6,182 nt of DNA from Bacillota bacterium (GCA_003444595.1 DLUO01000165.1:1-6182), one strand, 5' to 3'. Positions 1-5,977 are shown, counted from the first letter of the stretch. A program made the numbers and translations. Notes: generated by a model not told the origin, from the sequence alone.

Positions 1-722
1 CCGGTAAGTATGCCCTTGAAGGCCCTGATAATGTTGGGAGTATCAAAGTCCTTGGAGCCCGCACCATAGCCGATTGTCTCTATGATCATCGGCGGCAGCG
101 GTTGGTAGGCAGAACTGAAGGTGCCCAGTAGCGCTGCTCCTGTTGGAGTTACTGTTTCTTCTTCCAGCGGCAGGCCGTAACAGGGGATGTGAAAATCCTT
201 TATTATTTCCACGGTCGCCGGTGCCGGCAGGGGAAGCCGGCCGTGGCTTGTGTTTACCCAACCGCCTCCCAGAGGCAGGGGTGAGCAAAGAATTTTCTCG
301 ACGGCCAGCATCTCCAGGGCTACAGCGCAACCTACTATATCCAGTATGGAGTCTACAGCTCCTACTTCATGGAAATGAACTTTATCTTCCGGTATTCCAT
401 GAACTTTTGCTTCGGCACGTGCCAGGGCTTGAAAAACAGCGATGCTCTTTTCTTTTACCCAAGGAGATAAATTGGACTTCCGGATTAGCTCGGTAATGGC
501 AGATATGTTGCGGTGCGGCTGTTTTTCTGTCACATTGATTTTGACCTGCAGGGCGCGAAGCCCTTTTTTATTGATTGTGTCACATTTCAGGTCATAACCC
601 TTCAACTGCAGGCAAGATAGATGCTTTTGGAGTTCCTCCAAAGAAAGTCCGCAATCAAGTAAAGCAGCCAGAATCATATCGCCGGCGGCACCGCTGGGGC
701 ATTCCAGGTATAAAACCTTCAT
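1..722 (-). CDS. larC: Nickel-pincer cofactor biosynthesis protein LarC (DUF111 / TIGR00299 family), 3' part cut off by window edge
   Basis: Reading the minus strand from the ATG at 722-720 gives 240 uninterrupted codons that run off position 1, so the gene is partial at its C-terminal end (the family is usually about 400 residues). LarC inserts nickel into the pyridinium-bisthiocarboxylate mononucleotide to complete the nickel-pincer cofactor used by lactate racemase LarA and relatives, in the cytoplasm. Visible family hallmarks are the N-terminal PSGAAGDMILAALLDCG block (residues 9-25), HFHEVGAVDSILDIVG (116-131), the PLPLGGGWV block (148-156), HGRLPLPAPAT (160-170) and ETVTPTGAALL (189-199). 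An AGGAG site (complement of 734-738) lies 11 bases upstream of the ATG. In some lactobacilli LarC is split into larC1 and larC2 joined by programmed frameshifting. No frame break occurs in the part seen here, but the C-terminal domain is not covered. The gene is divergent from the sua5 cluster. larB, larE and larA are not in the window, so the pathway cannot be confirmed. Confidence 0.93.
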   Translation of the reverse strand, partial: MKVLYLECPSGAAGDMILAALLDCGLSLEELQKHLSCLQLKGYDLKCDTINKKGLRALQVKINVTEKQPHRNISAITELIRKSNLSPWVKEKSIAVFQALARAEAKVHGIPEDKVHFHEVGAVDSILDIVGCAVALEMLAVEKILCSPLPLGGGWVNTSHGRLPLPAPATVEIIKDFHIPCYGLPLEEETVTPTGAALLGTFSSAYQPLPPMIIETIGYGAGSKDFDTPNIIRAFKGILT

Positions 723-774
723 CGCACTTGTTTCTCCTTTCTGGCGGTTTTTCGCCCCATCAATAAAGAAGAAT

Positions 775-830
775 TGGAGATAATATTATTCTGTATTTAG
801 ACAAAAAATATTATATTATTATATCAAAAA
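775..830. promoter_or_regulatory. AT-rich divergent promoter region between larC and sua5 (candidate)
   Basis: This almost GC-free block lies between two divergently read genes, so promoters for both are expected here. On the minus strand two perfect TATAAT hexamers can be read (complement of 818-823 and 810-815), but neither has a convincing -35 box at 16-18 bases; the best is TTACCA, complement of 842-847, 18 bases from the first. On the plus strand TAGACA at 798-803 (5 of 6 to the -35 consensus) precedes the weak TATATC at 820-825 by 16 bases. AT-rich sequence yields such matches by chance. The region is well supported by gene orientation, while the individual boxes are weak. Confidence 0.4.
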
Positions 831-895
831 AAGAATGTCTGTGGTAATATTTTTAAGGAGCTTGTTATAGCGTTGTGAATACCCGGGACATTCTT
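831..895. repeat. 9-bp perfect inverted repeat in the sua5 leader
   Basis: AAGAATGTC at 831-839 is the exact reverse complement of GACATTCTT at 887-895, with 47 bases between. As RNA on the plus strand it could form a 9-bp stem, with one further U-G pair inward (840/886). Its loop would hold an AAGGAG site (855-860) and a GTG start candidate (875-877). As DNA the arms could equally be separated protein half-sites. There is no T-tract after the right arm, so it is not an intrinsic terminator. Function unknown. Confidence 0.35.
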
Positions 896-970
896 ATACC
901 GGAAATCCCGTTTCTGACTGGAAACAGGACATACCTCATAACCTGGAACGGAGGCGCTGGTGGGACTTGA
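875..970 (+). other. Possible 31-codon leader ORF overlapping the sua5 start
   Basis: A GTG at 875-877 opens a 31-codon frame (beginning MNTRDILIPEIPFLTG) that stops at TGA 968-970. The stop overlaps the TTG start of sua5 (967-969) in the arrangement TTGA, the geometry often seen with translational coupling. An AAGGAG sits at 855-860, 14 bases before the GTG, which is longer than ideal. The peptide resembles no family I know and is not rich in any one amino acid, so a classical attenuator peptide is not indicated. It may be a chance frame in a leader; the stop-start overlap and the upstream AAGGAG are the only support. Confidence 0.2.
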
Positions 971-2037
971 CATGGCCTTGTGTTAAAGGGACAATCATAC
1001 TTAAAGCAGGTAACCCGCAGGAGGAAGACGGCGCCCTCGATTACGCGGCGGGAATTCTTAAGAACGGGGGGGTTGTAGCCTTTCCAACAGAAACGGTTTA
1101 CGGGCTGGGGGCCAACGCTCTGGATCCGCAAGCTGTGGAGAAGATTTACAGGGCTAAAATGAGGCCGGCGGACAATCCTCTTATTGTCCATGTTACGGGC
1201 ATGGAGCAGGTGAAGGAACTTGTCCGTTTCATTCCCGGCGAGGCTGCTGTCTTGGCCGGCCATTTCTGGCCGGGGCCGCTTACCATGATTTTTAATAAGA
1301 AAAACCTGGTTCCGGATATTACTACCGGCGGGCTTCCTACGGTAGCTGTCCGCGTTCCTGCCCACCCTCTCGCCCTGAAGCTTATTGCCAGAGCCGGAAT
1401 ACCTCTGGCGGCACCAAGCGCCAATCTTTCCGGACGCCCCAGTCCTACTACGGCGGAGCATGTCTTGGAAGACATGGCAGGACGCATTGCTGCCATACTG
1501 GATGGCGGGCCGTGTTCCGTGGGGGTGGAGTCCACGGTGCTCAGCCTGCTCTCCAGCCCACCTGTATTGCTGCGCCCCGGTGGGGTTACCCTGGAGAAGC
1601 TGAAGGATGTTTTGCAGACAGAAATCCGTGACCTGACCGCGGGTCAAACAGTAGACTTTAAAGGAACTCCTCCATCTCCGGGGATGAAATACAGGCATTA
1701 TGCCCCCCGGGCGCCGTTATATCTTGTCGAAGGTGAAGGGCCGGAACAGAAACGCCGGTTGGCGGCTTTGAGCGAAAATTTTACACGGCAGGGATACAGG
1801 GTGGGGTTAATCCTTTTTGAGGAATCAGAGGGCCTCTTTTCAGCCCCGGTGGTGAAAGTGCTAAGTTCCAGAAGAGAGCCGCACCTGGCGGCAGAGCGTC
1901 TTTTTGCCGTGCTGCGCTGCATGGATTCGCTGGATGTTGATGTAATCGTGGCCGAGGGTTTGCATGAGCAGGAAATGGGTCGTGCTGTGATGAATCGTTT
2001 ACGGAAAGCCGCCACAAAAATTATCAAGGCGACTTAA
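967..2037 (+). CDS. sua5: L-threonylcarbamoyladenylate synthase, Sua5 type (B. subtilis YwlC homologue)
   Basis: This enzyme makes threonylcarbamoyl-AMP from threonine, bicarbonate and ATP, the first step of N6-threonylcarbamoyladenosine formation at position 37 of ANN-decoding tRNAs; the TsaBDE proteins finish the transfer. The 356 residues match the long Sua5 form, not the short TsaC form. The N-terminal YrdC domain (about 22-215) shows FPTETVYGLG (39-48), AKMRPADNPL (63-72), WPGPLT (101-106), APSANLSG (149-156), GVESTV (186-191) and LLRPGG (201-206). The linker SPGMKYRHYAP (237-247) leads to the C-terminal Sua5 domain (about 248-350). Most homologues have Gly where this has Met65 (AKGRP); the catalytic Lys and Arg remain. 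The start is TTG, because the frame is open from 871 without ATG, GTG or TTG before 967 and the nearby ATG at 972 is out of frame and stops at once. GGAGG at 950-954 lies 12 bases upstream. It is the first gene of the plus-strand run, 29 bases before the phosphatase gene. Confidence 0.95.
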   Translation: MTWPCVKGTIILKAGNPQEEDGALDYAAGILKNGGVVAFPTETVYGLGANALDPQAVEKIYRAKMRPADNPLIVHVTGMEQVKELVRFIPGEAAVLAGHFWPGPLTMIFNKKNLVPDITTGGLPTVAVRVPAHPLALKLIARAGIPLAAPSANLSGRPSPTTAEHVLEDMAGRIAAILDGGPCSVGVESTVLSLLSSPPVLLRPGGVTLEKLKDVLQTEIRDLTAGQTVDFKGTPPSPGMKYRHYAPRAPLYLVEGEGPEQKRRLAALSENFTRQGYRVGLILFEESEGLFSAPVVKVLSSRREPHLAAERLFAVLRCMDSLDVDVIVAEGLHEQEMGRAVMNRLRKAATKIIKAT

Positions 2038-2066
2038 TAGTAACCCAACGGAGTGTGGTAAAGTAA

Positions 2067-2558
2067 ATGGCGGACACTTTAAAAATTCTTTTTGTCTGTA
2101 CAGGTAACACCTGCCGTAGTGTAATGGCCCAGGGATTGTTTGAGAAAATGTGGAACGATCTTCCGGATAATAAAATGGCTGTTAAAGCTTACTCCGCCGG
2201 AGTGGCCGCTATAGATGGCTTAAGCGCCAGCCAGGAAGCACTGGAGATCCTTCGTTCTGAAGGTGTGGATTTGAGCGGCCACTGTTCGCAAAGAGTTACA
2301 AATGAACTGATTGAAAAAGCAGATTATATTTTTACGATGACCCAAGGACATAAGGAAACCCTTTTGAATCTTTACCCCGGGGCCAAGGAAAAGGTATGGC
2401 ATCTTTTAGAGTATGCCGGTATAAATGGCAGCGGGATTGCGGACCCTTACAGCCTGGGGCAGGAAACCTACCGCATGGTGGCCGAACAGATCAAGGAAGC
2501 TTTGCAGAAAATAATTGTCCTGTTGAAAAACAAATCGCCATCAGTTGATGAAGTATGA
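2067..2558 (+). CDS. ywlE: Low-molecular-weight phosphatase, predicted protein arginine phosphatase (YwlE type)
   Basis: The 163-residue product belongs to the low-molecular-weight protein tyrosine phosphatase fold. The phosphate-binding loop CTGNTCRS is at 11-18, with nucleophile Cys11 and Arg17, and the general-acid Asp is in the ADPYSL loop (Asp126-Pro127). Thr15 in the loop is the residue that in B. subtilis YwlE (Thr11) selects phosphoarginine; tyrosine phosphatases usually carry Ile or Leu there. The protein therefore probably removes phosphate from arginines of proteins marked by the McsB kinase, which targets them for ClpCP degradation. This specificity is inferred from one residue and gene context. 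The start is ATG 2067: the in-frame GTG at 2055 is cut off by TAA at 2064-2066. A GGAG at 2050-2053 lies 13 bases upstream. Position between sua5 and rpiB is the same as in B. subtilis, where ywlC, ywlE and ywlF are close neighbours. A short tail (about 153-163) extends past the usual family length. Confidence 0.9.
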   Translation: MADTLKILFVCTGNTCRSVMAQGLFEKMWNDLPDNKMAVKAYSAGVAAIDGLSASQEALEILRSEGVDLSGHCSQRVTNELIEKADYIFTMTQGHKETLLNLYPGAKEKVWHLLEYAGINGSGIADPYSLGQETYRMVAEQIKEALQKIIVLLKNKSPSVDEV

Positions 2559-2662
2559 TGCTTAACGGCGGCACGGCGATACAAATTAAAAAAGTGCAGG
2601 AAAAAAAGCTCCGGAAAGGAACTTACACTTAAGAAAACAGATGTAAAGGAGATAGACGCATT

Positions 2663-3115
2663 GTGAAGATTGCTTTGGCCAGTGATCATGCCGGTTTCCG
2701 GCTGAAGGAACGAATTAAGGAGTACCTGGCACGAAAAGGGATAATGTATGAGGATTTTGGCACCTTTGATGAAGAACCCGTAGATTACCCTGATCTGGCT
2801 TATAAAGCTGCCAGCGCCGTCCAAAAGGAAGTTTGCGGCAGGGGAATCCTTGTATGCGGCACAGGTATTGGCGTGGCGATTGCAGCCAATAAACTGAAAG
2901 GTATCAGGGCAGCGCTGTGCTCTGATCATTTCTCGGCAAGTTGTGCCCGGGCACATAATGACGCCAACATATTAACACTGGGTGCCAGGGTCATCGAAGA
3001 TGAATTGGCCCTGCAGATCGTGGACATATTTTTGGAAACTCCTTTTGATGGAGGCAGACACCTGAAGAGAATAAAGAAAATAGAGATGCTGGAAAATGAG
3101 AACTGCCTGAAATAA
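2663..3115 (+). CDS. rpiB: Ribose-5-phosphate isomerase B (RpiB / LacAB family)
   Basis: It interconverts ribose 5-phosphate and ribulose 5-phosphate in the non-oxidative pentose phosphate pathway, supplying ribose for nucleotides. The 150-residue length is typical. Seen are the N-terminal KIALASDHAGF (2-12; Asp8 and His9 bind substrate), the catalytic loop CGTGIG (65-70) with the general-base Cys65, the active-site pair His98-Asn99, and the C-terminal phosphate-binding GGRHLKRIKKI (130-140; Arg132, Arg136). Cys65 and the CGTGIG loop favour RpiB over the galactose-6-phosphate isomerase subunits LacA and LacB. The start is GTG 2663, with AAAGGAG at 2645-2651 and 11 bases of spacing. A 104-base gap separates it from ywlE; the gap has no terminator-like hairpin with a T-run, so co-transcription is likely. 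glyA follows after 73 bases. The equivalent B. subtilis gene is ywlF. Confidence 0.94.
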   Translation: MKIALASDHAGFRLKERIKEYLARKGIMYEDFGTFDEEPVDYPDLAYKAASAVQKEVCGRGILVCGTGIGVAIAANKLKGIRAALCSDHFSASCARAHNDANILTLGARVIEDELALQIVDIFLETPFDGGRHLKRIKKIEMLENENCLK

Positions 3116-3147
3116 AATTGTCAAACCCGGTAATGACCAGGGGGAAG

Positions 3148-3182
3148 GGGGGTGTAGGCCTGATTTAAATGGTAAATCAGGC
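3148..3182 (+). promoter_or_regulatory. G-rich Shine-Dalgarno-like site plus perfect 10-bp hairpin directly before glyA
   Basis: GCCTGATTTA (3158-3167) and TAAATCAGGC (3173-3182) form a perfect 10-bp stem with the 5-base loop AATGG. Three further pairs (3155-3157 with 3183-3185, two of them G-U) would extend it and cover the TTG at 3183. Just before the stem is GGGGGTG (3148-3154), which can pair with the anti-Shine-Dalgarno sequence if one G-U pair is allowed. In linear sequence it is 34 bases from ATG 3189, too far to work. With the 10-bp hairpin folded the remaining spacer is 9 bases. There is no T-run after the stem, so it is not a terminator. Stem and distances are read directly; the role in initiation is inferred. 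Confidence 0.5.
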
Positions 3183-3188
3183 TTGAAA

Positions 3189-4454
3189 ATGACCGTTGAA
3201 AAGGAAAGCAGTAAAAGTATCTTGTATCAGATTGACCCTGATATAGCCAGGGCTATGGAAGAAGAGAAGAGGCGCCAGCAGGAAACCGTCGTCTTAATCG
3301 CCTCGGAGAATTACGTTAGCCGGGGGGTTCTCGAAGCCCAGGGATCTATACTTACAAATAAGTATGCTGAAGGTTATCCCGGCCGGCGCTATTACGGTGG
3401 ATGTGAATATATTGATATCGTAGAGGGGCTGGCTATTGCCAGGGCCATGAAACTGTTCGGAGCTGAACATGCCAATGTTCAGCCGCATGCCGGTGCGACA
3501 GCCAATATGGCTGTTTACCTCGCTGTTTTGCAACCAGGGGATCCCGTCCTGGGTATGGATCTTGCTCATGGAGGGCATCTTACACACGGAAGCCCTGTCA
3601 ATATTTCGGGCAAATATTATTCTTTCTACAGCTATGGAGTGGATTCTCAGACAGGCTACATAGACATGGAAGAAGTCAGGCGGCTGGCACTCAAGCATCG
3701 TCCCCGCCTTATTATTGCCGGTGCCAGTGCTTACCCGCGAATAATCGACTTTGCCGCCTTTGAGGATATTGCCCGGACAATCGGCGCTTACTTGATGGTG
3801 GATATGGCTCATATTGCCGGCTTGGTTGCTGCCGGGCTGCACCCCAATCCTGTCCCCCATGCGGAGTTTGTTACCAGCACCACTCATAAGACCCTGAGGG
3901 GAGCAAGGGGGGGGCTGATTCTTTGCCGCAGGGAGTTTTCCCGCGCCATCGACCGGGCCGTTTTTCCCGGAATACAGGGCGGCCCCCTGATGCACGCCAT
4001 CGCTGCCAAAGCTGTATCCTTCAAAGAAGCCCAGGGAGAAGAGTTTCGCCTCTATCAGGAACAGGTGCTTAAAAACGCCCGTACGCTGGCCGAGAAGCTC
4101 CTGGAACATGGTTTTAATCTTGTTTCCGGCGGAACAGACAACCACCTTATCCTCGTGGATCTGCGCAGTAAAAAAATAACCGGGCAGGAACTGGAAAACA
4201 TCCTGGATGGGGTAGGAATTACCGTTAATAAAAATCCTATACCCAATGATCCGGAAAGCCCTGTTGTTACCAGCGGGGTCAGGCTGGGAACGCCGGCCGT
4301 TACTTCCCGCGGCATGAAGGAAAAAGAAATGGAAATTATCGCCGGTCTGATCAGCCGTGCTGTTGATGAGCGAAATAATTCCGCGACTCTTTCCCGGATA
4401 AAGCAGGAAGTTCAGAATTTGTGCACCAGGTTCCCGTTATATAACGATATTTAA
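3189..4454 (+). CDS. glyA: Serine hydroxymethyltransferase
   Basis: This PLP enzyme converts serine and tetrahydrofolate to glycine and 5,10-methylene-tetrahydrofolate, the main source of one-carbon units for purines, dTMP and methionine. The 421 residues (from ATG 3189) span the full family length. In that numbering the landmarks are LIASENYVS (36-44), NKYAEGYPGRRYYGG (57-71), LTHGSPVN (131-138), VDMAHIAGLVAAGLHPNPVP (204-223; Asp205 contacts the PLP ring nitrogen), the PLP-binding Lys234 in TTHKTLRG (231-238), FPGIQGGPLMH (259-269), SGGTDNHL (313-320) and the substrate-carboxylate Arg365 in TSGVRLGT (361-368). Differences from common family sequences are PHAGATAN (99-106) where PHSGAQAN or PHSGSQAN is usual, and GARGG for GPRGG after the PLP lysine. 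No ATG, GTG or TTG precedes TTG 3183 in the open frame, so the start is TTG 3183 or ATG 3189. I prefer ATG because the TTG abuts the hairpin. comEB follows after 29 bases. Confidence 0.96.
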   Translation: MTVEKESSKSILYQIDPDIARAMEEEKRRQQETVVLIASENYVSRGVLEAQGSILTNKYAEGYPGRRYYGGCEYIDIVEGLAIARAMKLFGAEHANVQPHAGATANMAVYLAVLQPGDPVLGMDLAHGGHLTHGSPVNISGKYYSFYSYGVDSQTGYIDMEEVRRLALKHRPRLIIAGASAYPRIIDFAAFEDIARTIGAYLMVDMAHIAGLVAAGLHPNPVPHAEFVTSTTHKTLRGARGGLILCRREFSRAIDRAVFPGIQGGPLMHAIAAKAVSFKEAQGEEFRLYQEQVLKNARTLAEKLLEHGFNLVSGGTDNHLILVDLRSKKITGQELENILDGVGITVNKNPIPNDPESPVVTSGVRLGTPAVTSRGMKEKEMEIIAGLISRAVDERNNSATLSRIKQEVQNLCTRFPLYNDI

Positions 4455-4483
4455 AGGGTTTATAAGCTTTAGGAGGAACGCAT

Positions 4484-4927
4484 ATGCCACGACCTTCCTG
4501 GGATAGTTATTTTTTGGAAATAGCTTCTGTGGTTGCCGGGCGATCAACCTGCCTGCGCAGGCAAGTGGGTGCTGTCCTGGTCAAGGAAAAGCGCCTGCTC
4601 GCTACAGGCTATAACGGAGCCCCTACCGGCCTGGAACACTGCCTGGAAATAGGCTGCCTGCGCCAGGAAAAAAATATTCCTTCGGGAGAGCGTCACGAAC
4701 TATGCCGCGGGCTGCACGCTGAACAAAATGCCATCATTCAGGCCGCTTTGCATGGAGTTTCCATCAAAGGCGCGGATCTTTACTGCACACATCATCCTTG
4801 CTCTTTATGTGCAAAAATGCTGATCAATGCCGGAATAACAAGGATTATTTTAAAAGAGGGGTATCCCGATGAACTGGCCCGCCAGTTGTTTGCCGAGGCG
4901 GGGATCCAGGTGATAACCCTAATATAA
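4484..4927 (+). CDS. comEB: dCMP deaminase, ComEB-type cytidine/deoxycytidylate deaminase family
   Basis: A 147-residue zinc-dependent deaminase, predicted to convert dCMP to dUMP, the substrate of thymidylate synthase. The zinc and catalytic signature is complete: HAE at 78-80 (His78 zinc ligand, Glu80 proton shuttle) and PCSLC at 105-109 (Cys106 and Cys109 zinc ligands). The family-typical segments GAVLVKEKRLLATGYNGAP (29-47) and HCLEIGCLR (52-60), with Cys53, Cys58 and Cys74, are present. These agree with dCMP deaminases rather than tRNA adenosine or free cytidine deaminases. The name comEB comes from the B. subtilis competence operon, but nothing here links it to competence. It has a strong AGGAGG at 4471-4476, 7 bases before the ATG, the best ribosome binding site in the window. 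Placement 29 bases behind glyA makes functional sense, since GlyA makes the methylene-tetrahydrofolate and this enzyme supplies the dUMP for dTMP synthesis. Confidence 0.92.
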   Translation: MPRPSWDSYFLEIASVVAGRSTCLRRQVGAVLVKEKRLLATGYNGAPTGLEHCLEIGCLRQEKNIPSGERHELCRGLHAEQNAIIQAALHGVSIKGADLYCTHHPCSLCAKMLINAGITRIILKEGYPDELARQLFAEAGIQVITLI

Positions 4928-4929
4928 AA

Positions 4930-4935
4930 TATAAT
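4930..4935 (+). promoter_or_regulatory. Candidate -10 box before the UPF0104 gene
   Basis: A perfect TATAAT lies in the AT-rich 33-base gap after comEB. A start about 7 bases downstream would still leave the AGGGAG ribosome site (4947-4952) in the transcript. The -35 region is poor (no good match at 16-18 bases; GTGATA at 4910-4915 is too close), and AT-rich gaps give such hexamers by chance. It could be a weak internal promoter added to read-through from upstream. Confidence 0.2.
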
Positions 4936-4960
4936 AAAATGGTAGTAGGGAGTTTGTGTA

Positions 4961-5977
4961 GTGGCGAAGGACCTTCCTGCCTGGAAAAAAGGATTGGCAG
5001 CTTCCCTGATATTGAGTGTAACGGCAGTGCTTTTTGTCTTTTTACGTAACTTTAACGAGGATACCCTGGAAAATTTGTTGAAAGTCAGAGGCGAATACCT
5101 TTTAATTGCCGCGGTTATGGTTTTTCTGCTCTGGATAATTGAAGGGCTGCGCATCAGGATGCTGGTGCGTACGTTCAGCGATCATGTAGACATAACTCTC
5201 TTTAAGGCCATGCAGGTTTATTTATTAACATATTTTTTTGCTTCGGTAACACCCTGGGCAGCCGGAGAATGGCCGACTCATATTTATGCCCTGAGCAGGC
5301 ATGGCCTTTCCCTGGGTGAATCATCCGCGATTACTTTGGCGCGTTCTTTTTTAACCAAGTTACTTTTTACCGTTACAGCTATTGTATTATTTGCGGTTTT
5401 TAGAGGCCATTTGGCACCTACCTTCCTTAACAGTGTATTTGCCTATGCCGTCTTTATTTCTGCTATAACAGTACTGGCGCTGCTGATCATCTTATGGAAA
5501 CCAATGCTTTTAAACTTGGCCTTGCAAAAAATAGGATCATTGCCCTGTGGGAAATATTTATTCAAAAAGCCTGTAGGACAAAAAGCATATCTTTTTTTAG
5601 GCCGGGAGATGCAAGAGTTTTTTCATTCAACCCGCTCTTTTAACCGCTTTAAATGGGTAAACCTTCTCATAATCAGCCTGTTGACGGTGGCCTTTTGGTC
5701 CTGTTTTTTCAGTATTGCCCCTATAATTTTACTTGGACTTAATGAACAGGCGCCTTTCCTGCAGTCTTTACTCTGGCAGATTGTAATTCAAATGATTATT
5801 ATTTATGTTCCGGTGCCCGGAGGAAGCGGGGTCACAGAGTTGAGCCTGGCCACCTTATTTGCTTATTTTGTTCCCTCTTCTGTTTTGGGAATTTTTGTCG
5901 TGGTGTGGCGCTTTTTTACTTATTTCGTTTCGCTGTTTTCCGGAGGTGTGGTTGCTCTGGGCCATTTGAGGCCGTAA
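4961..5977 (+). CDS. Integral membrane protein, UPF0104 / lysylphosphatidylglycerol synthase transmembrane (flippase-like) family
   Basis: The 338-residue protein has about eight hydrophobic segments (about 10-28, 46-64, 83-101, 130-148, 156-178, 234-258, 269-285, 304-334), predicting a polytopic inner-membrane protein. Family marks are the SVTPWAAGEWP stretch followed by THIYALSRHGLSLGES (95-121), the conserved YVPVPGGSGVTE block (282-293) and the following aromatic WRFFTYF (316-322). The family includes the flippase half of MprF, but this protein lacks the C-terminal aminoacyl-transferase domain of MprF. It is therefore one of the stand-alone members, whose substrate (lipid, polyprenyl or glycolipid) is mostly unknown; no specific function is assigned. 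The start is GTG 4961, with AGGGAG at 4947-4952, 8 bases upstream. It follows comEB by 33 bases in the same direction and may be the last gene of the transcript, since 205 bases of non-coding sequence follow. The protein has low-complexity hydrophobic codons and lower GC than the sequence after it. Confidence 0.85.
   Translation: MAKDLPAWKKGLAASLILSVTAVLFVFLRNFNEDTLENLLKVRGEYLLIAAVMVFLLWIIEGLRIRMLVRTFSDHVDITLFKAMQVYLLTYFFASVTPWAAGEWPTHIYALSRHGLSLGESSAITLARSFLTKLLFTVTAIVLFAVFRGHLAPTFLNSVFAYAVFISAITVLALLIILWKPMLLNLALQKIGSLPCGKYLFKKPVGQKAYLFLGREMQEFFHSTRSFNRFKWVNLLIISLLTVAFWSCFFSIAPIILLGLNEQAPFLQSLLWQIVIQMIIIYVPVPGGSGVTELSLATLFAYFVPSSVLGIFVVVWRFFTYFVSLFSGGVVALGHLRP

Noticed and set aside
143..496. 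117-codon plus-strand frame and a 95-codon minus-strand frame (43-330) near the left end
   Set aside because: Both are out-of-frame shadows of larC, whose continuous 240-codon frame carries the family motifs.
865..1698. 277-codon minus-strand frame opposite sua5
   Set aside because: It lies antisense to a clear Sua5 coding sequence, has no recognisable domain, and its composition reflects the opposite strand of codons.
2534..2580. ATCGCC / GGCGAT inverted repeat at the end of ywlE as an RNA element
   Set aside because: It has a 6-bp stem across 35 bases, starts inside coding sequence, and has no supporting inner structure or T-run.
3158..3182. Intrinsic terminator between rpiB and glyA
   Set aside because: The stem is perfect, but the bases after it (TTGAAAATGACC) have no T-run, and it abuts the glyA start.
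3116..3188. Riboswitch (THF, glycine or purine type) controlling glyA
   Set aside because: The gap is only 73 bases, with a single hairpin and none of the multi-helix conserved cores of those classes.
3294..4145. 283-codon minus-strand frame opposite glyA
   Set aside because: It is antisense to a full-length GlyA with all catalytic motifs; no family resemblance and no ribosome site were seen.
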